Part shown: piece after piece, positions 46,639 through 55,599 of the stretch | Layout of the letters: the number at the start of each line of letters is the position of its first letter | Position numbering within the stretch: position 1 is the stretch's first letter | Assembly: GCA_905221605.1 (NCBI GenBank) | Contig: CAJNDS010001635.1 | Location: forward strand, 436,001 to 500,000 | Direction of reading: 5' to 3' | DNA length: 64,000 nt | Origin: Symbiodinium natans | Lineage: Eukaryota > Sar > Dinophyceae > Suessiales > Symbiodiniaceae | Made by a program: the position numbers and the translations under genes | Notes under the pieces: model-generated | The model's input: only the letters and a program-made list of their open reading frames with translations | Told to the model about the DNA's origin: nothing | The model's database searches: none

Positions 46639-47384
46639 GGTTAAGCGCTTTTTTTAGTAACTTGATTTTTTTATTTTGTTTTCTATTTGTTTTGTTGGTT
46701 TCTTGTTTTTTGTTTGTTTTTGCTTTGTGTTTTGTATGAGTTTTTTATATGTATCAATATTTTTTTAATATTTAATACAAATAAAAGCCCCTAAAATCCC
46801 TACACCATATGTGTCAAACTTGATTTTTGTGTTGTTTTGCGTTTTTTTGTTTTTGGTTGTATTTTGGCATCTGCCTTTACAGAAGCCACGTAAAGCCCTT
46901 TACCCCCTTTACCCCCTTTACGTAAAGCCCCCGAGCCCTTTACGTAAAGCCGTAAACCCCCTGCAAACCCCTTGTAAATAAGGGAAAAAATAAGTAAATA
47001 TAGGTATCCGAAAACCCTACAGATAAAACCCTTTACCCCCCTCACGTAAAGCCTCTTGGGCTTGAAAAATGTGCCCCTAAAAGCCTCGGCTGGGATGTAA
47101 AGAATTACATAGGGTATGTAAAGAATTACATAGGGTATGTATTGTTTTACTATGTAATTATTTACATGCACATACCCTATGTGGGGGTATTACATACCCT
47201 ATGTGGGGGTATTACATAGTAAAGAAATACATCAGGGATGTAATGTTTTACATACCCGAAGTGAGGTTCCACATACCTGAAGTGAGGTTCCACATACCTA
47301 TCTGGGGGTTTCACTTACCCATGTGGAGGTTTATGTAGGAGTTCGCATACCGTCCGCAAAGCCCTCTGGGATAAGGCAGGAAAT
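46639..47384. other. Viral non-coding region with T-rich tract and iteron-like repeats
   Basis: The largest non-coding stretch in the element. It begins with a T/G-rich tract (46650-46760). A GC-richer block with repeated cgtaaag, ccctttac and ccccctttac words follows (about 46886-46965, echoed at 47026-47052). The iteron array comes next (47096-47333). Open frames across it start with GTG and consist of repeat translations, so they are not called as genes. It could be a replication, packaging or regulatory centre. Confidence 0.6.
47096..47333. repeat. Iteron-like array with inverted arms
   Basis: Two copies of aagaattacatagggtatgt (about 47099-47140) face two 22-bp units acataccctatgtgggggta (47170-47191, 47192-47213). 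tttactatgtaat (47146-47158) is the exact complement of attacatagtaaa (47211-47223). Four degenerate 21-bp units of the form acatacc-gaagtgaggttcc follow at 47250, 47271, 47292 and 47313. Confidence 0.8.
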
Positions 47385-47395
47385 GCACTTAAAGA
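47385..47395 (+). promoter_or_regulatory. Early-type promoter box of the 158-aa gene
   Basis: gcacttaaaga, followed by catct; 19 nt before ATG 47415. The same cacttaaagacat wording precedes the 104-aa gene. Confidence 0.55.
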
Positions 47396-47414
47396 CATCT
47401 TGCCCATACAATTA

Positions 47415-47891
47415 ATGGCAAATACTGAGAGAAAATACTGTAGCAAATGTCAATGCAATCAAAAACTGGAAAGGTTTGAAGAAGGGTATAAAACTTGCAA
47501 CACATGCAGAGAAAAGGCTAAAAGATATCAACAAAAGCACAAGGAAGACATACGACAACAAAAGAGAGAATACAGAGCAAATAACCCTGAAAAAGTTAGA
47601 GAACTTGGGCGCAATCACAGAAACAAAATAAAAGATGAAATGATTACATGCCCAGTCTGCAAATACGAAGTTAAGAAGTATAAGAAAGCACAACACGAAA
47701 AATCACAAACACACCAATACTATCTAAGAAAGTTAGAAGATCCTGATTTTGAGAAAGACTTGTCTAAACCTGACTTGATTAAAATGGTTGACGGTAAAGA
47801 ACATTACTACTGTCATGCTTGTAAACTCGGTATGTTGGCTTGTATGTGGAGAAGCCACTGCGAGAAACCCTATCACAAATTAAAAGTATGA
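47415..47891 (+). CDS. Zinc-finger protein, long paralogue of the terminal-repeat protein (158 aa)
   Basis: Residues 1-105 match the layout of the 104-aa protein: C9/C12, C28/C31 (T-C-N-T-C-R-E-K-A-K-R-Y), a charged helix, then C79/C82 with H94/H100 (C-x2-C-x11-H-x5-H). An extra C-terminal finger follows: C133/C136 with H148/H154. ATG 47415 is used because the upstream frame only reaches a TTG at 47400 and the promoter box lies between. Function unknown; the fingers suggest nucleic-acid binding. A 15-bp perfect hairpin abuts the stop codon. Confidence 0.8.
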   Translation: MANTERKYCSKCQCNQKLERFEEGYKTCNTCREKAKRYQQKHKEDIRQQKREYRANNPEKVRELGRNHRNKIKDEMITCPVCKYEVKKYKKAQHEKSQTHQYYLRKLEDPDFEKDLSKPDLIKMVDGKEHYYCHACKLGMLACMWRSHCEKPYHKLKV

Positions 47892-47933
47892 TATAAACAT
47901 ATTCTGTGAATAATTACGGAATATGTTTATATC
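47890..47933. terminator. Perfect 15-bp hairpin after the 158-aa gene
   Basis: gatataaacatattc (47890-47904) pairs with gaatatgtttatatc (47919-47933), loop 14 nt. It begins within the stop codon and ends 7 nt before the right terminal repeat. Confidence 0.75.
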
Positions 47934-48030
47934 GCTGTTGCAACCTTTGAAACCAAACCTAATAAAATCTATCTACCTACTCATGCCCATTCTTGGATAG
48001 AGGAATTATTCAGGGAATTATAGGCAAGAA

Positions 48031-48041
48031 CACTTAAAGAC
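48031..48041 (+). promoter_or_regulatory. Early-type promoter box of the right 104-aa gene
   Basis: cacttaaagac, 18 nt before ATG 48060, mirrored in the left repeat. Confidence 0.5.
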
Positions 48042-48059
48042 ATGTCATGTTAGCATATT

Positions 48060-48374
48060 ATGGAAAGTCAGAAGAAATTGTGCTTTAAATGCTATTGTTA
48101 CAGGGATATAGAATTATTTGGAGAATATCGCACATGTAGCCGTTGCAGAGAATACTGTAAGAAAAGGTATGAGACACATCGTGATCTAGTGGTGGAACAA
48201 CAGAAGAAATACTATCAGAACAACCGCGACAGCATTCGGGAGCAACAGAAGGAATATTTGAAGGAATATAGGCAGATTACGATCAGATGTGATGTGTGTG
48301 ACCGCGACATTAAAAAATGCAAGAAGGCAGAGCATGAGAGAACTAAAAAGCATTTACTGAACTTGGGAAAGTGA
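48060..48374 (+). CDS. Small zinc-finger protein in right terminal repeat (104 aa)
   Basis: Second copy of the protein at 28244. C8/C11, C26/C29 and the C77/C80-H92-H98 finger are all present; residue 35 is Lys instead of Arg. Both copies are intact, so the gene may have been kept by homogenisation of the terminal repeats during replication rather than by selection on each copy. A start box and full frame support expression from both ends toward the element termini. Confidence 0.8.
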   Translation: MESQKKLCFKCYCYRDIELFGEYRTCSRCREYCKKRYETHRDLVVEQQKKYYQNNRDSIREQQKEYLKEYRQITIRCDVCDRDIKKCKKAEHERTKKHLLNLGK

Positions 48375-48508
48375 TTGACACGTTTGATTGAGATATTGAA
48401 TGTGTGAATGACTTGTGCTGATATGGGAATGATGTGGGGAGTGGTGTGGGGGTAGTGTGGGGGGCGCCCTTGGGGTGAATTCTATTCTGGGAGTGTTATC
48501 CCCTAACT

Positions 48509-48513
48509 CATTA
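48509..48513. repeat. Target-site duplication, right copy
   Basis: catta directly after the right end, matching 28105-28109. Host sequence resumes with cgcccagg. Confidence 0.85.
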
Positions 48514-49710
48514 CGCCCAGGCCTCATCACGTCACAACTTCTCTTACACAGAGGCGGAATACGCATGAGGGACCGTCAATATTTTTCTGTAAGGGATGAG
48601 CAAAGGACCCTGAGCGCTACCCCCGCCTGCCCCGGTGCCTGACCGAAACGGTAGAAACAGTGCAGACAAAACCATCTCGGAGACAGCGCTGCTTTGCACT
48701 TCAGCACTGAGGCTGCTTGTGTGACCGGCTCGGCTTCTCGGGCGACCGCTGGCGTCACGCTCGGCAAGCTGCACCGGGAGGCCCTTCTCCAGCCGTCTCC
48801 CATTTGTTCGAAGCCTCTACGACTCTACGGTTGGCCAGGTCAGGGACTGACCCGAGGAGTTCTTCGATGCATTCGTGCAGATACATGTAATTGTATATTT
48901 ATTACCTCTAGCGAAACATATGTATACATATATATATATATATACATACGTGTATAATATGTAGATGTATATGTATAATGTATAGCGTGTAATGTATAGT
49001 GTATTATGATTATTATTATTGTTATTCTTATTACTAATCTATCATTTATTCATTATTTTTTATTTTTATTATAAATTAACCAATTAACTAGTTAACTAAT
49101 GAACTAATGAAAAATTCACTAATTAACTAATTAACTAATTAACTGATCAACTAATTGATTAATTAGTTAGTTACTATTGGTATTATGATTATTGCTTCTT
49201 CTTATTACTATTGTTATTGTTATATACGTTGCGTGCGTTCGCTGCAGATGAGGCAGCAACCAGAAACATCAGGTTTAAGCACGATGATGTCAGACAGACA
49301 CAAGCTGCAGACATGGGTTTGGTGTCAGTATTAGCGATGCGGCGTTGTCTTGCAAACTTCAGCGTGCGAGCGTGCGCGCGCGCGCGAGACAGTCAGAACC
49401 ATAAGCTTCCCAGATCTCCACTTTCCAAGCCTTACATAAAATATCTACTTGTTGTACTTTCTAATTACGTGTTTACGTGTATGTGTTTGCTTTTTGTAAC
49501 ACTTCTCCCATCCATACATACACACACAGTATACTTTGTCAACTATTTGGGCTATTTGTAGTAGATGAGTACACTGCAAGACTATAGAGTCTTTTTGACT
49601 GACAGTGCACAGGCCCGCATGGATTGTGGAGCCTTAGGTCTGCCCACCTACGATTCGATGCCCAAGTACTCTGAAGCGGCCTAGTGCTGCTTCATGCCAG
49701 AGTGGCAACA
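48514..49710. other. Host DNA right of the insertion
   Basis: GC-rich unique sequence resumes at once (48514-48890), followed by (TA)n/TATG repeats (48905-48990) and an AT-rich stretch of ttaactaa/attaacta words (about 49070-49175). Exon-like + frames at 48700-48830 and 49230-49330 have no recognisable family. Confidence 0.45.
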
Positions 49711-49820
49711 CGTGGAGGTTCATGGGTACTTGTAAGTAGGGTTGTAAGTAAGGTACTTATGGTCATAAGCTTATTTAGGGTACGTTTAGCCCTTGTTATA
49801 AGTACCCATGAACCTCCAAG
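49711..49820. mobile_element. Inverted-repeat element family A, copy 3
   Basis: Starts cgtggaggttcatgggtact and ends agtacccatgaacctccaag. About 110 bp, non-coding; one extra G in each arm relative to copies 1 and 2, a compensated change that keeps the pairing. Confidence 0.75.
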
Positions 49821-50635
49821 CACGCATCCGGGTTGGGTAGTCATGAAGCCTTCACGACGGTGACACCAAAACTTGCCAGGCTTTCCGGCCGCAATGCGAA
49901 AGCAAAACGCTCGGCACACCCACACACGTTGGGCACTTGTAAGGTTAGAAGAACTCCAAACAAAGCCACAGTTTCGACGACCAACTATAAACCCTTCTTA
50001 AGAACTCGACTACTGTACAAGTCCCCTTGCCCATCTCAATGGCCAAGTCTGAATCCCTGCAATCTGCGACTCCAGTTGACACGGGTGTTGCGTGGAGTGG
50101 CCGGTGCTTTCGCTGTCAGGGTATCGGGCTATCGCGAACAGCAACAAAGCAAGAGCACATGTACCTCCAGAACAAGTCCTACAGTCCTACCAAACCCTAA
50201 ACCCGAAACCCTAAACCCTGTACCACCTCGTAGGCCAGAGATCCAATGGCGTCTCGGCTTCTGCCACAGCTGACCGTCGCTCCACAGGCGGCCACGCAGG
50301 CCCCCCGAGTGGTGGGCCTGGATGATCCGGACCTTCTTCCGTTCGTTCAAGGGCGGCATGTGGGATACCCCCAACTCCAAATCTAGGAGAAAGAAGCCCT
50401 TGCTGCCCTCAGACACAGCGAAGCAGTAAGCAGCAAACGAGCTAAACATGCTCTGGTAGGCTGGTGGGACGCAGTCGGACGCCGACCACCTTCGACTTCT
50501 CACGCCGCAGGCAGCAGATGCAGGGTTGAGGGGGGAAGGTTTGCTGCAAAGAGCGCATTCCATGATACCTTCTCATCTTTTGGTGCAGTAGTATGGACCA
50601 GGGAGGGTGGAGTTTGGAGGAGCGGCCGGTGAAGA

Positions 50636-50812
50636 GTCTTGTATCGTCAAGACGGCAACGAAACGTTTCTACTGAAGTTCCGAGGTTTCCAAGCACTTTT
50701 GGAACATTTCCCTGCCCAACAAGCGGTGTTACATTGGGTCCCTTGGGATCTACCACGCCACGTTGTTTCACCCCTTTGGGCTAACACTCGAGGCATGGTC
50801 AGGGGGGCGAAG
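50636..50812 (+). CDS. Host exon-like segment, unrecognised
   Basis: The frame reads YRQDGNETFLLKFRGFQ then ALLEHFPAQQAVLHWVPW and PLWANTRGMVRGAK, with balanced amino-acid use unlike the repeat-derived frames nearby. No family is recognised. Confidence 0.35.
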
Positions 50813-51224
50813 ATGGTGTCAATACTAGATGCAGCTTTTCAGGGTTTAGGGTTTTCAGGGTTTAGGGTTTAGGGATTCTACCCTGCCCATCCGAATCTTT
50901 CCGCTTGGCACGGGGATCGGACATATCATTGTTGATGTTCAGCTGCACAGCTTGCAATGCTTATGAGTTGCACTGTCCAGGCCGTTCTTGTACGCTCTGC
51001 GCAGCACAGTCTCCGCACAAATGATGTTTACTTGGTGTTGCAGCCCCTGCTGACAAACATGGTGTTGCAGCCAATCTAAACCTTTTCAAGCCCAAAAACC
51101 CCAGCAGCCCGAAGCCCTTGTTTGCACCTTTTTGTGGTGCTTGATGCAATGACGACACTATACACCCCATGTAAGCAATCCCTACATAAACACTAAAACC
51201 CTGAGCCCTGAACTCAACACACAA

Positions 51225-51312
51225 CGCCCAAAACCCTAAACCCTACACCCGAAACCCTAAACCCTCAACAGGCCCTAAACCGTAAACCCTAAACCCTAAA
51301 CCCTAAACCCGT
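51225..51312 (-). repeat. CCCTAAA array
   Basis: About ten units with CCCGAAA and CCCTACA variants. Confidence 0.85.
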
Positions 51313-51420
51313 AAGAACTCCCAAGGAGGCGGCGCGCCGCTTCACAGCCGAACGGCTGAAGTCGCTGCTGCCTCCCAGCCGCGCGCACTACGTGTGCCAC
51401 TGCGGCATCCTGAAGCCTTG

Positions 51421-51562
51421 AGGGTTTAGGGTTTTAAGGTTTAAGGGTTTAAGGTTTTTAGGGTTTAGGGTTTTAAGGTTTGAGGGTTTTAAGGTTTGAG
51501 GGTTTTAGGGTTTAGGGTTTTAATGTTTTGGGTTTTTAGGGTTTTAGGGTTTAGGGTTTAGG
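51421..51562 (+). repeat. Degenerate TTTAGGG/TTTTAAGG array
   Basis: Units vary between TTTAGGG, TTTTAAGG and TTTGAGGG, more diverged than other arrays. Confidence 0.75.
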
Positions 51563-51563
51563 T

Positions 51564-51597
51564 TGGGATGTTCTCGCCTGTTAGTATAAGGGAACAG
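51564..51597. mobile_element. Fragment of inverted-repeat family B
   Basis: gttgggatgttctcg followed by tgttagtataagggaaca: the two ends with the interior missing, compatible with an internal deletion. Confidence 0.4.
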
Positions 51598-53754
51598 CCC
51601 ACTCTAGAGAGGAATTCGGGCGATTGTACAAGGATCGTCAGGTAAAGAGTTTAGGTTTAGGGGGGGGTGCTGGAGACTCTAAGTTTGGCGTAGTACTGGG
51701 TTTACGGTTGAGTCTCCTGTTCCTTAAGCAGGCTTTGGTTCAGTCACGGTGTTTGCGGTTGATCTGCGAAGGCTTTTCAGACTGCTAGGTAGGTGCCGCT
51801 GCTAGAACTCTTTCCACAGGACCTGCCCAAAATAGGAACATGTGCAACATGTGCGAATCACAGGCCCGGCAAGGTCTTCCTTCTACAAAGAGTCTGTGGG
51901 ACCTGTCCAGACTGTCCAGCCAAAGGTCCCCACCTCCCCTTCTTGGTGGCAGCTCTGCGTTGAGAACTAATTGCGTTATAGAGATGGAGATGAAATTCAG
52001 TTGTCGAAGGGCGGAGCTGATATCACTTTTGACGTGATCTTTTTCCTTCCGGTGTGGATTCTGATGTGTAGGGTTCCACATACGCAGTTTCCATAAATTC
52101 GGGACTTTCCTAGGGCGGAGGGGTCCACTCGCCGTGGTGCATCTGCAGTCCACGGCTCCTGACGCAGGTCGCCCGACTACGTTGTCGCAGTGAACATTGC
52201 GCGCGGCCCTCTCAAAGAGAGGCGAGGCCCTTGAATGGCTCCTTTGGGCTTCGTAAAGGGTGTGGGGTTCAGACCGGCAATGATTGAAGATGCTGGATTA
52301 TGTGGAGGTACTTGGTCCTCTTGAGAAGCAGCTTGATTCCGCCACAAACCAGGGGCTTCGTAAGGACTAAGGGCATGTGCTTGCTGTGAGTTTCGAAGTG
52401 ACTCAGAAGACGTTTTGTATGCCACATGCTCAAGCGACCTGCCACGTCGGGTTGATTCGTTCCGGGTGCGGACTCCCCGTGTTCAGGATCTTGTTTAGGA
52501 CTCCTGTAGGATATACTTGCTGTTGGGCTGTTGGTCGAGGGTGCGATGAGGATACTACTTGTGCAGCGGTAATGGCGCAGAGAACAAACGAGCCAACCCC
52601 GAAACGACCCTTATAGTTTCTCTTTGCATGTGATGTCATCGCGATGTTCATCACGGTTTTCGATACAACTCCCGGCGCCCCCTTTCCCTCCCGATCAATG
52701 GGGTCGCTTGACCCGAAGATGGTTAGGCAAGCACTAGCACAAAATGTCCGAAACACTGTTGCAGTAGGTCACGAGCACATTTGAAATCATGCTCGACATG
52801 TATCAATGTCAGTGCCTATATGGGGATCCCGTGAATTCAATCGTGTCGGAGCATCGAAAGATATAAATCCAACATAAAACCCAAAAGCATGCATCTTCCG
52901 TTGCAAGACTCCTGGTTTTTAATTTCCCTTGCGTGACCCTTTAAGGGGACTGTACAGGGAATGTCGTTTCCTAATTCCTGAGTGTTAAGCGTCGAGATCA
53001 CTGCGGTTTGGGGCTCGTGGGGGTTTAGGGCTTGTAGGGGTTTATAGACCTTCGGGGGTTACAGGGCCTCAGGCATGTTGCTTGGAATTTGTGATGTCGG
53101 CTCAGACTTCTATACTCGCACATACATATATATATATATACATATACACACAATGCGTGCGAGCATGCATATATATATATATATGTACATGCATGGTGTA
53201 TGTCTACAATGTTTCCTTAGCCTTGGTTTAGTGTATACATGGGGGGAAAGAACGTTTAAAAGGTAAACTGAGACTTGTGTCTTGACATCACATCGCCGAA
53301 GCCTTATTCGTCGCCTCCTTCACTCCAACTCTGGGGCCAAAAGCAGTACAAAGCAGACTTCAGACCACGAGGTTGGCATTGTGTAAACCCTAAACCCTAG
53401 ACCCTAGACCCTAAACCCTAAACCCCGTACGTTTGGAATGCAAGGGTTTTAGAGGCTCTCCAGCCGCTTCATGGCCGTTTGGTTCAAGCAGAAGAGCCAT
53501 TCGGTTTAAGGGCCCCTTGGAGGATGGACACCCCTAAACCCTAACCCTAAACGCAGCCAACAATCTGGCATTTGAAGGTCGCTCGGTTGCGCAGTCTACC
53601 CCCTATATGCCAACTCCTGCTAGGTAGGCCTGTCCGGTTTTAAGGACGTCTCACGCTAGTTTCACGGGTTTCGAAGTTTTTCTCCCAGCACCTACATGAG
53701 GAAGCAGGCTTTGTAGTTTAGGGCCGTGGGTGCAAGTACCATGTGCGGGGAGGG

Positions 53755-53862
53755 GGGGGGGGGTTTCCGAGATTAGGGGTACCTTATTGGGGTCCTTATC
53801 CTAAGGGAATCCTACTATTTGGGTCACCCTATATTCGGGGTCCCCTATTTTTCGTAAACCCC
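53755..53862. mobile_element. Inverted-repeat element family C, copy 5
   Basis: ggtttccgagattaggggta at the left, gtcccctatttttcgtaaac at the right, with internal ccttatcctaagggaatcc shared with copies 1 and 3. It begins in a poly-G run. Confidence 0.6.
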
Positions 53863-53936
53863 CATGTGGCAGATGATGGCAATCAGCTTTTTCATCTTCT
53901 CCTATGCATGGCCAGTTGATGCAGTTCTTTCCGCAG

Positions 53937-54334
53937 GCTGCATCAGTGCTGCTGAGCAATACCAGCTGAACCTGACCCAGCTCCTCATGCTGTCCCGCAG
54001 GGTTTTATTGTCCAAGAAGGACCTGGACTACCATGAGCGCGCGCGCTTCGGGCCACTGCTAGACGCGGTCTTCCGCCATCGCGAAGATCTGCTACTCCCC
54101 GAAGACTGCCCATGCGCAGTCCTTGTTGCCTCCAGTGTGCTGATTGGCTTAGAGGCCACGCACATTGCGAGCGGGGATCACAACACAAATATGGAGCACA
54201 CCAAAGCATTTCACCGAATGGCTCTGTTGCAGAAAGCCATCAAAAAATCTTCGGAGACGTGCTCGATGAGCGAAGCCCGTGTCTGGCCAGCTGTGCAGGC
54301 ATTGGATGCTCTTTGGATCTGCATTCTCTTGCAT
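53937..54334 (+). CDS. Host exon, unrecognised N-terminal region of possible LicD-like gene
   Basis: After cttccgcag the frame reads CISAAEQYQLNLTQLLM then LSRRVLLSKKDLDYHERA and continues open for about 130 residues to W-I-C-I-L-L-H-S-Q. Balanced composition and length make a real exon likely. No family is recognised. It lies upstream of the LicD-like exon on the same strand and may be part of the same gene. The 3' border is placed where a repeat shared with 55770 begins. Confidence 0.45.
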
Positions 54335-54435
54335 AGCCAATAGTAGTTAAACTTTGAGAACTTTTTGGGTTTCCTTGTTTATAGTAGGAAGAATAAAGTT
54401 GAACCTTGTGTCCCCTTGGTTATTCCAGAAGTAAG
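54335..54435. repeat. Dispersed duplicated module, copy 1
   Basis: agccaatag, then aactttttgggtttccttgt, tagtaggaa and ccttggttatt-agaagtaag occur in the same order at 55770-55889. It lies in a presumed intron. Confidence 0.6.
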
Positions 54436-54633
54436 TACTGTGCATTCTTGTACAGGAGCTAAAATTTGCTGCTCAAGTACGCGCCGCTTTTGTTTGGGCT
54501 AGTTGTTGCCCTAGGCATAGGAAACCCCAGACTTCTTGCCCCACTGTATATAACGCACAAGATCATCATCGCAGTGGGTTGAGCTACCCAGCTACTCCGT
54601 TTGTCAAACGTTTCTCCGTTTCTTGCTGCCCAG

Positions 54634-54771
54634 GTTTTTGGAGATACCTACTCTGCGATGATAGAGCGAATGCAAAACTTGCAGCAGTGGATGATGGACT
54701 TCCAGGAGGAGGCGCCGATCACTGATGAGCAGCACATCCAAGCACTGGCTGATGCAGCGTTCCTTTGTCAT
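54634..54771 (+). CDS. Host exon, unrecognised
   Basis: After cttgctgcccag the frame reads VFGDTYSAMIERMQNLQQ then WMMDFQEEAPITDEQHIQ and ALADAAFLCHS, a helical segment. Probably the next exon of the gene that continues into the LicD-like domain. Confidence 0.45.
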
Positions 54772-54783
54772 AGTTGGGTAGCA

Positions 54784-54858
54784 GTTTACATGTTTAAGGG
54801 TACTTAAACCCAATAAGGAATAACAACTTATTTTTTTAATAGTATCCCAACAATGAAC
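54784..54858. repeat. Dispersed repeat family E, copy 2
   Basis: Same ordered words as 15762-15836 (acatgttta, acttaaaccca, tttttaatagt, cccaaca). Here it occupies the presumed intron between two exons. Confidence 0.5.
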
Positions 54859-54862
54859 TAGG

Positions 54863-55381
54863 TTCGCGCTAGAAGGATTTGAGTGGTGGCCTTGTAGAGG
54901 CACGCTCATTGCATTGTTGCGCCACGGCAAGCGGAGTGGCCGGCTGTCCAATGACAAAGTGGACGTGGTAGATCATGACGTCGACATTATGGTAGGAATT
55001 GCATCCCATGAGGACTGGATACGGAAACGCTTCGGGGTTCAAGACCGCCTTGTTGAAAGAGGGTGGAGCCACTGTTTCGAGCGGTACTCCGTCGCAATCG
55101 AGAGACACAGCAATGACAAGGAGTTTCTACTCGTGCGTGGGGATCTCTTTCTATGCGTCAGATACAATCCACAGTTCACACTGGACATTGGAACATACCT
55201 CACAGAGGGTTCCATCGCCTATGCACAGAAGTATTGTATTCCCGGGTCCGGCTGCTGGTTGCGCCTCGGGTGCTTTTCAGCCGGGAGTCTTGATCTTGCA
55301 CAGCCCCTGAACACCCCTCACAGAACGCTGCAAGCGTCAGGACACCTCGTCCCCACTAGTACAGATCGGCTCAAGGTGTGA
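54863..55381 (+). CDS. Host LicD/fukutin-like nucleotidyltransferase-fold exon
   Basis: The frame includes F-A-L-E-G-F-E-W-W then C-R-G-T-L-I-A-L-L-R-H-G, and later V-D-V-V-D-H-D-V-D-I-M-V-G. G-T-L-(L)-x-x-x-R-H-G followed by D-x-D-x-D-I-M is the hallmark of LicD/fukutin-family phosphotransferases, which move phosphocholine, ribitol phosphate or similar groups onto glycans. The acidic triad that binds metal is present. The frame continues to a stop at 55379-55381. No signal peptide is visible in this exon, though upstream exons may supply one. The substrate cannot be told. Confidence 0.65.
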   Translation, partial: FALEGFEWWPCRGTLIALLRHGKRSGRLSNDKVDVVDHDVDIMVGIASHEDWIRKRFGVQDRLVERGWSHCFERYSVAIERHSNDKEFLLVRGDLFLCVRYNPQFTLDIGTYLTEGSIAYAQKYCIPGSGCWLRLGCFSAGSLDLAQPLNTPHRTLQASGHLVPTSTDRLKV

Positions 55382-55599
55382 GTAACCGAGGCCTCACGAC
55401 GGGAGCCTGCGTGGAAGTCATGGGCGTCTACGCATTTCGGCCATCAGGCCTTGGAAAGCCCAACAAGAACGGAGAAGAGACCCTAAACCCTCAAACCCCC
55501 TAAACCCTAACCCCCTTGATGTCACGCAAACCAATATGCCATGCACCCTGCAATGCGGACTTCGTTCAACTCGGCGAAAAACCTAAACCTATATCCCAA

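Larger units (their letters stand above)
28110..48508. mobile_element. Integrated Polinton-like virus (complete)
   Basis: A 20,399-bp AT-rich element in GC-richer host DNA. It is bounded by 568-bp terminal inverted repeats with AG...CT ends and a 5-bp target duplication. It encodes the PLV hallmark set (double-jelly-roll capsid protein, penton-type minor capsid protein, A32-type ATPase) plus a family-B-type polymerase/helicase, rve integrase, fibre, lipase, two GIY-YIG nucleases and small zinc-binding proteins. All recognised frames are open. No adenovirus-type maturation protease is seen, which is usual for PLVs and unlike canonical Polintons. Gene blocks are (78 aa, 135 aa, 48 aa) minus, ATPase plus, fibre to lipase minus, penton to 441 aa plus, GIY-YIG to polymerase minus, 105 aa to the right end plus. 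Confidence 0.95.
47941..48508 (-). repeat. Terminal inverted repeat, right
   Basis: The complement of 28110-28677. It carries the second complete copy of the 104-aa gene and ends ...gttatcccctaact before the catta duplication. Confidence 0.95.
49821..53754. other. Host DNA with one candidate exon and many telomere-like words
   Basis: No named gene. Contents include CCCTAAA runs (50195-50222, 51225-51312, 53385-53425), degenerate TTTAGGG/TTTTAAGG runs (50838-50876, 51420-51562), a family-B fragment (51564) and a TATA-rich patch (53123-53190). A minus-strand frame at about 50254-50470 (F-F-L-L-D-L-E-L-G-V-S-H) may be an exon. Confidence 0.4.

Noticed and set aside
46800-47171. Open frame of about 123 codons on the minus strand in the viral non-coding region
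   Set aside because: It begins with GTG and its sequence is the translation of the acataccc/cgtaaag repeats; no promoter box or homology-like feature supports it.
47250-47333. Short regularly repeated units that might suggest a CRISPR array
   Set aside because: The units are directly adjacent without unique spacers, and the host is a eukaryote.
29206-48374. TCTA or TTAAAGA box as a universal rule for every viral gene
   Set aside because: Penton, lipase, 179-aa, 76-aa, 78-aa, 48-aa and integrase genes show neither box clearly; only the subset stated is claimed.
28110-48508. Canonical Polinton/Maverick or virophage assignment
   Set aside because: No adenain-type protease was found, and the replication protein is a polymerase-SF1 helicase fusion. 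PLV is the better label, though placement needs phylogeny.
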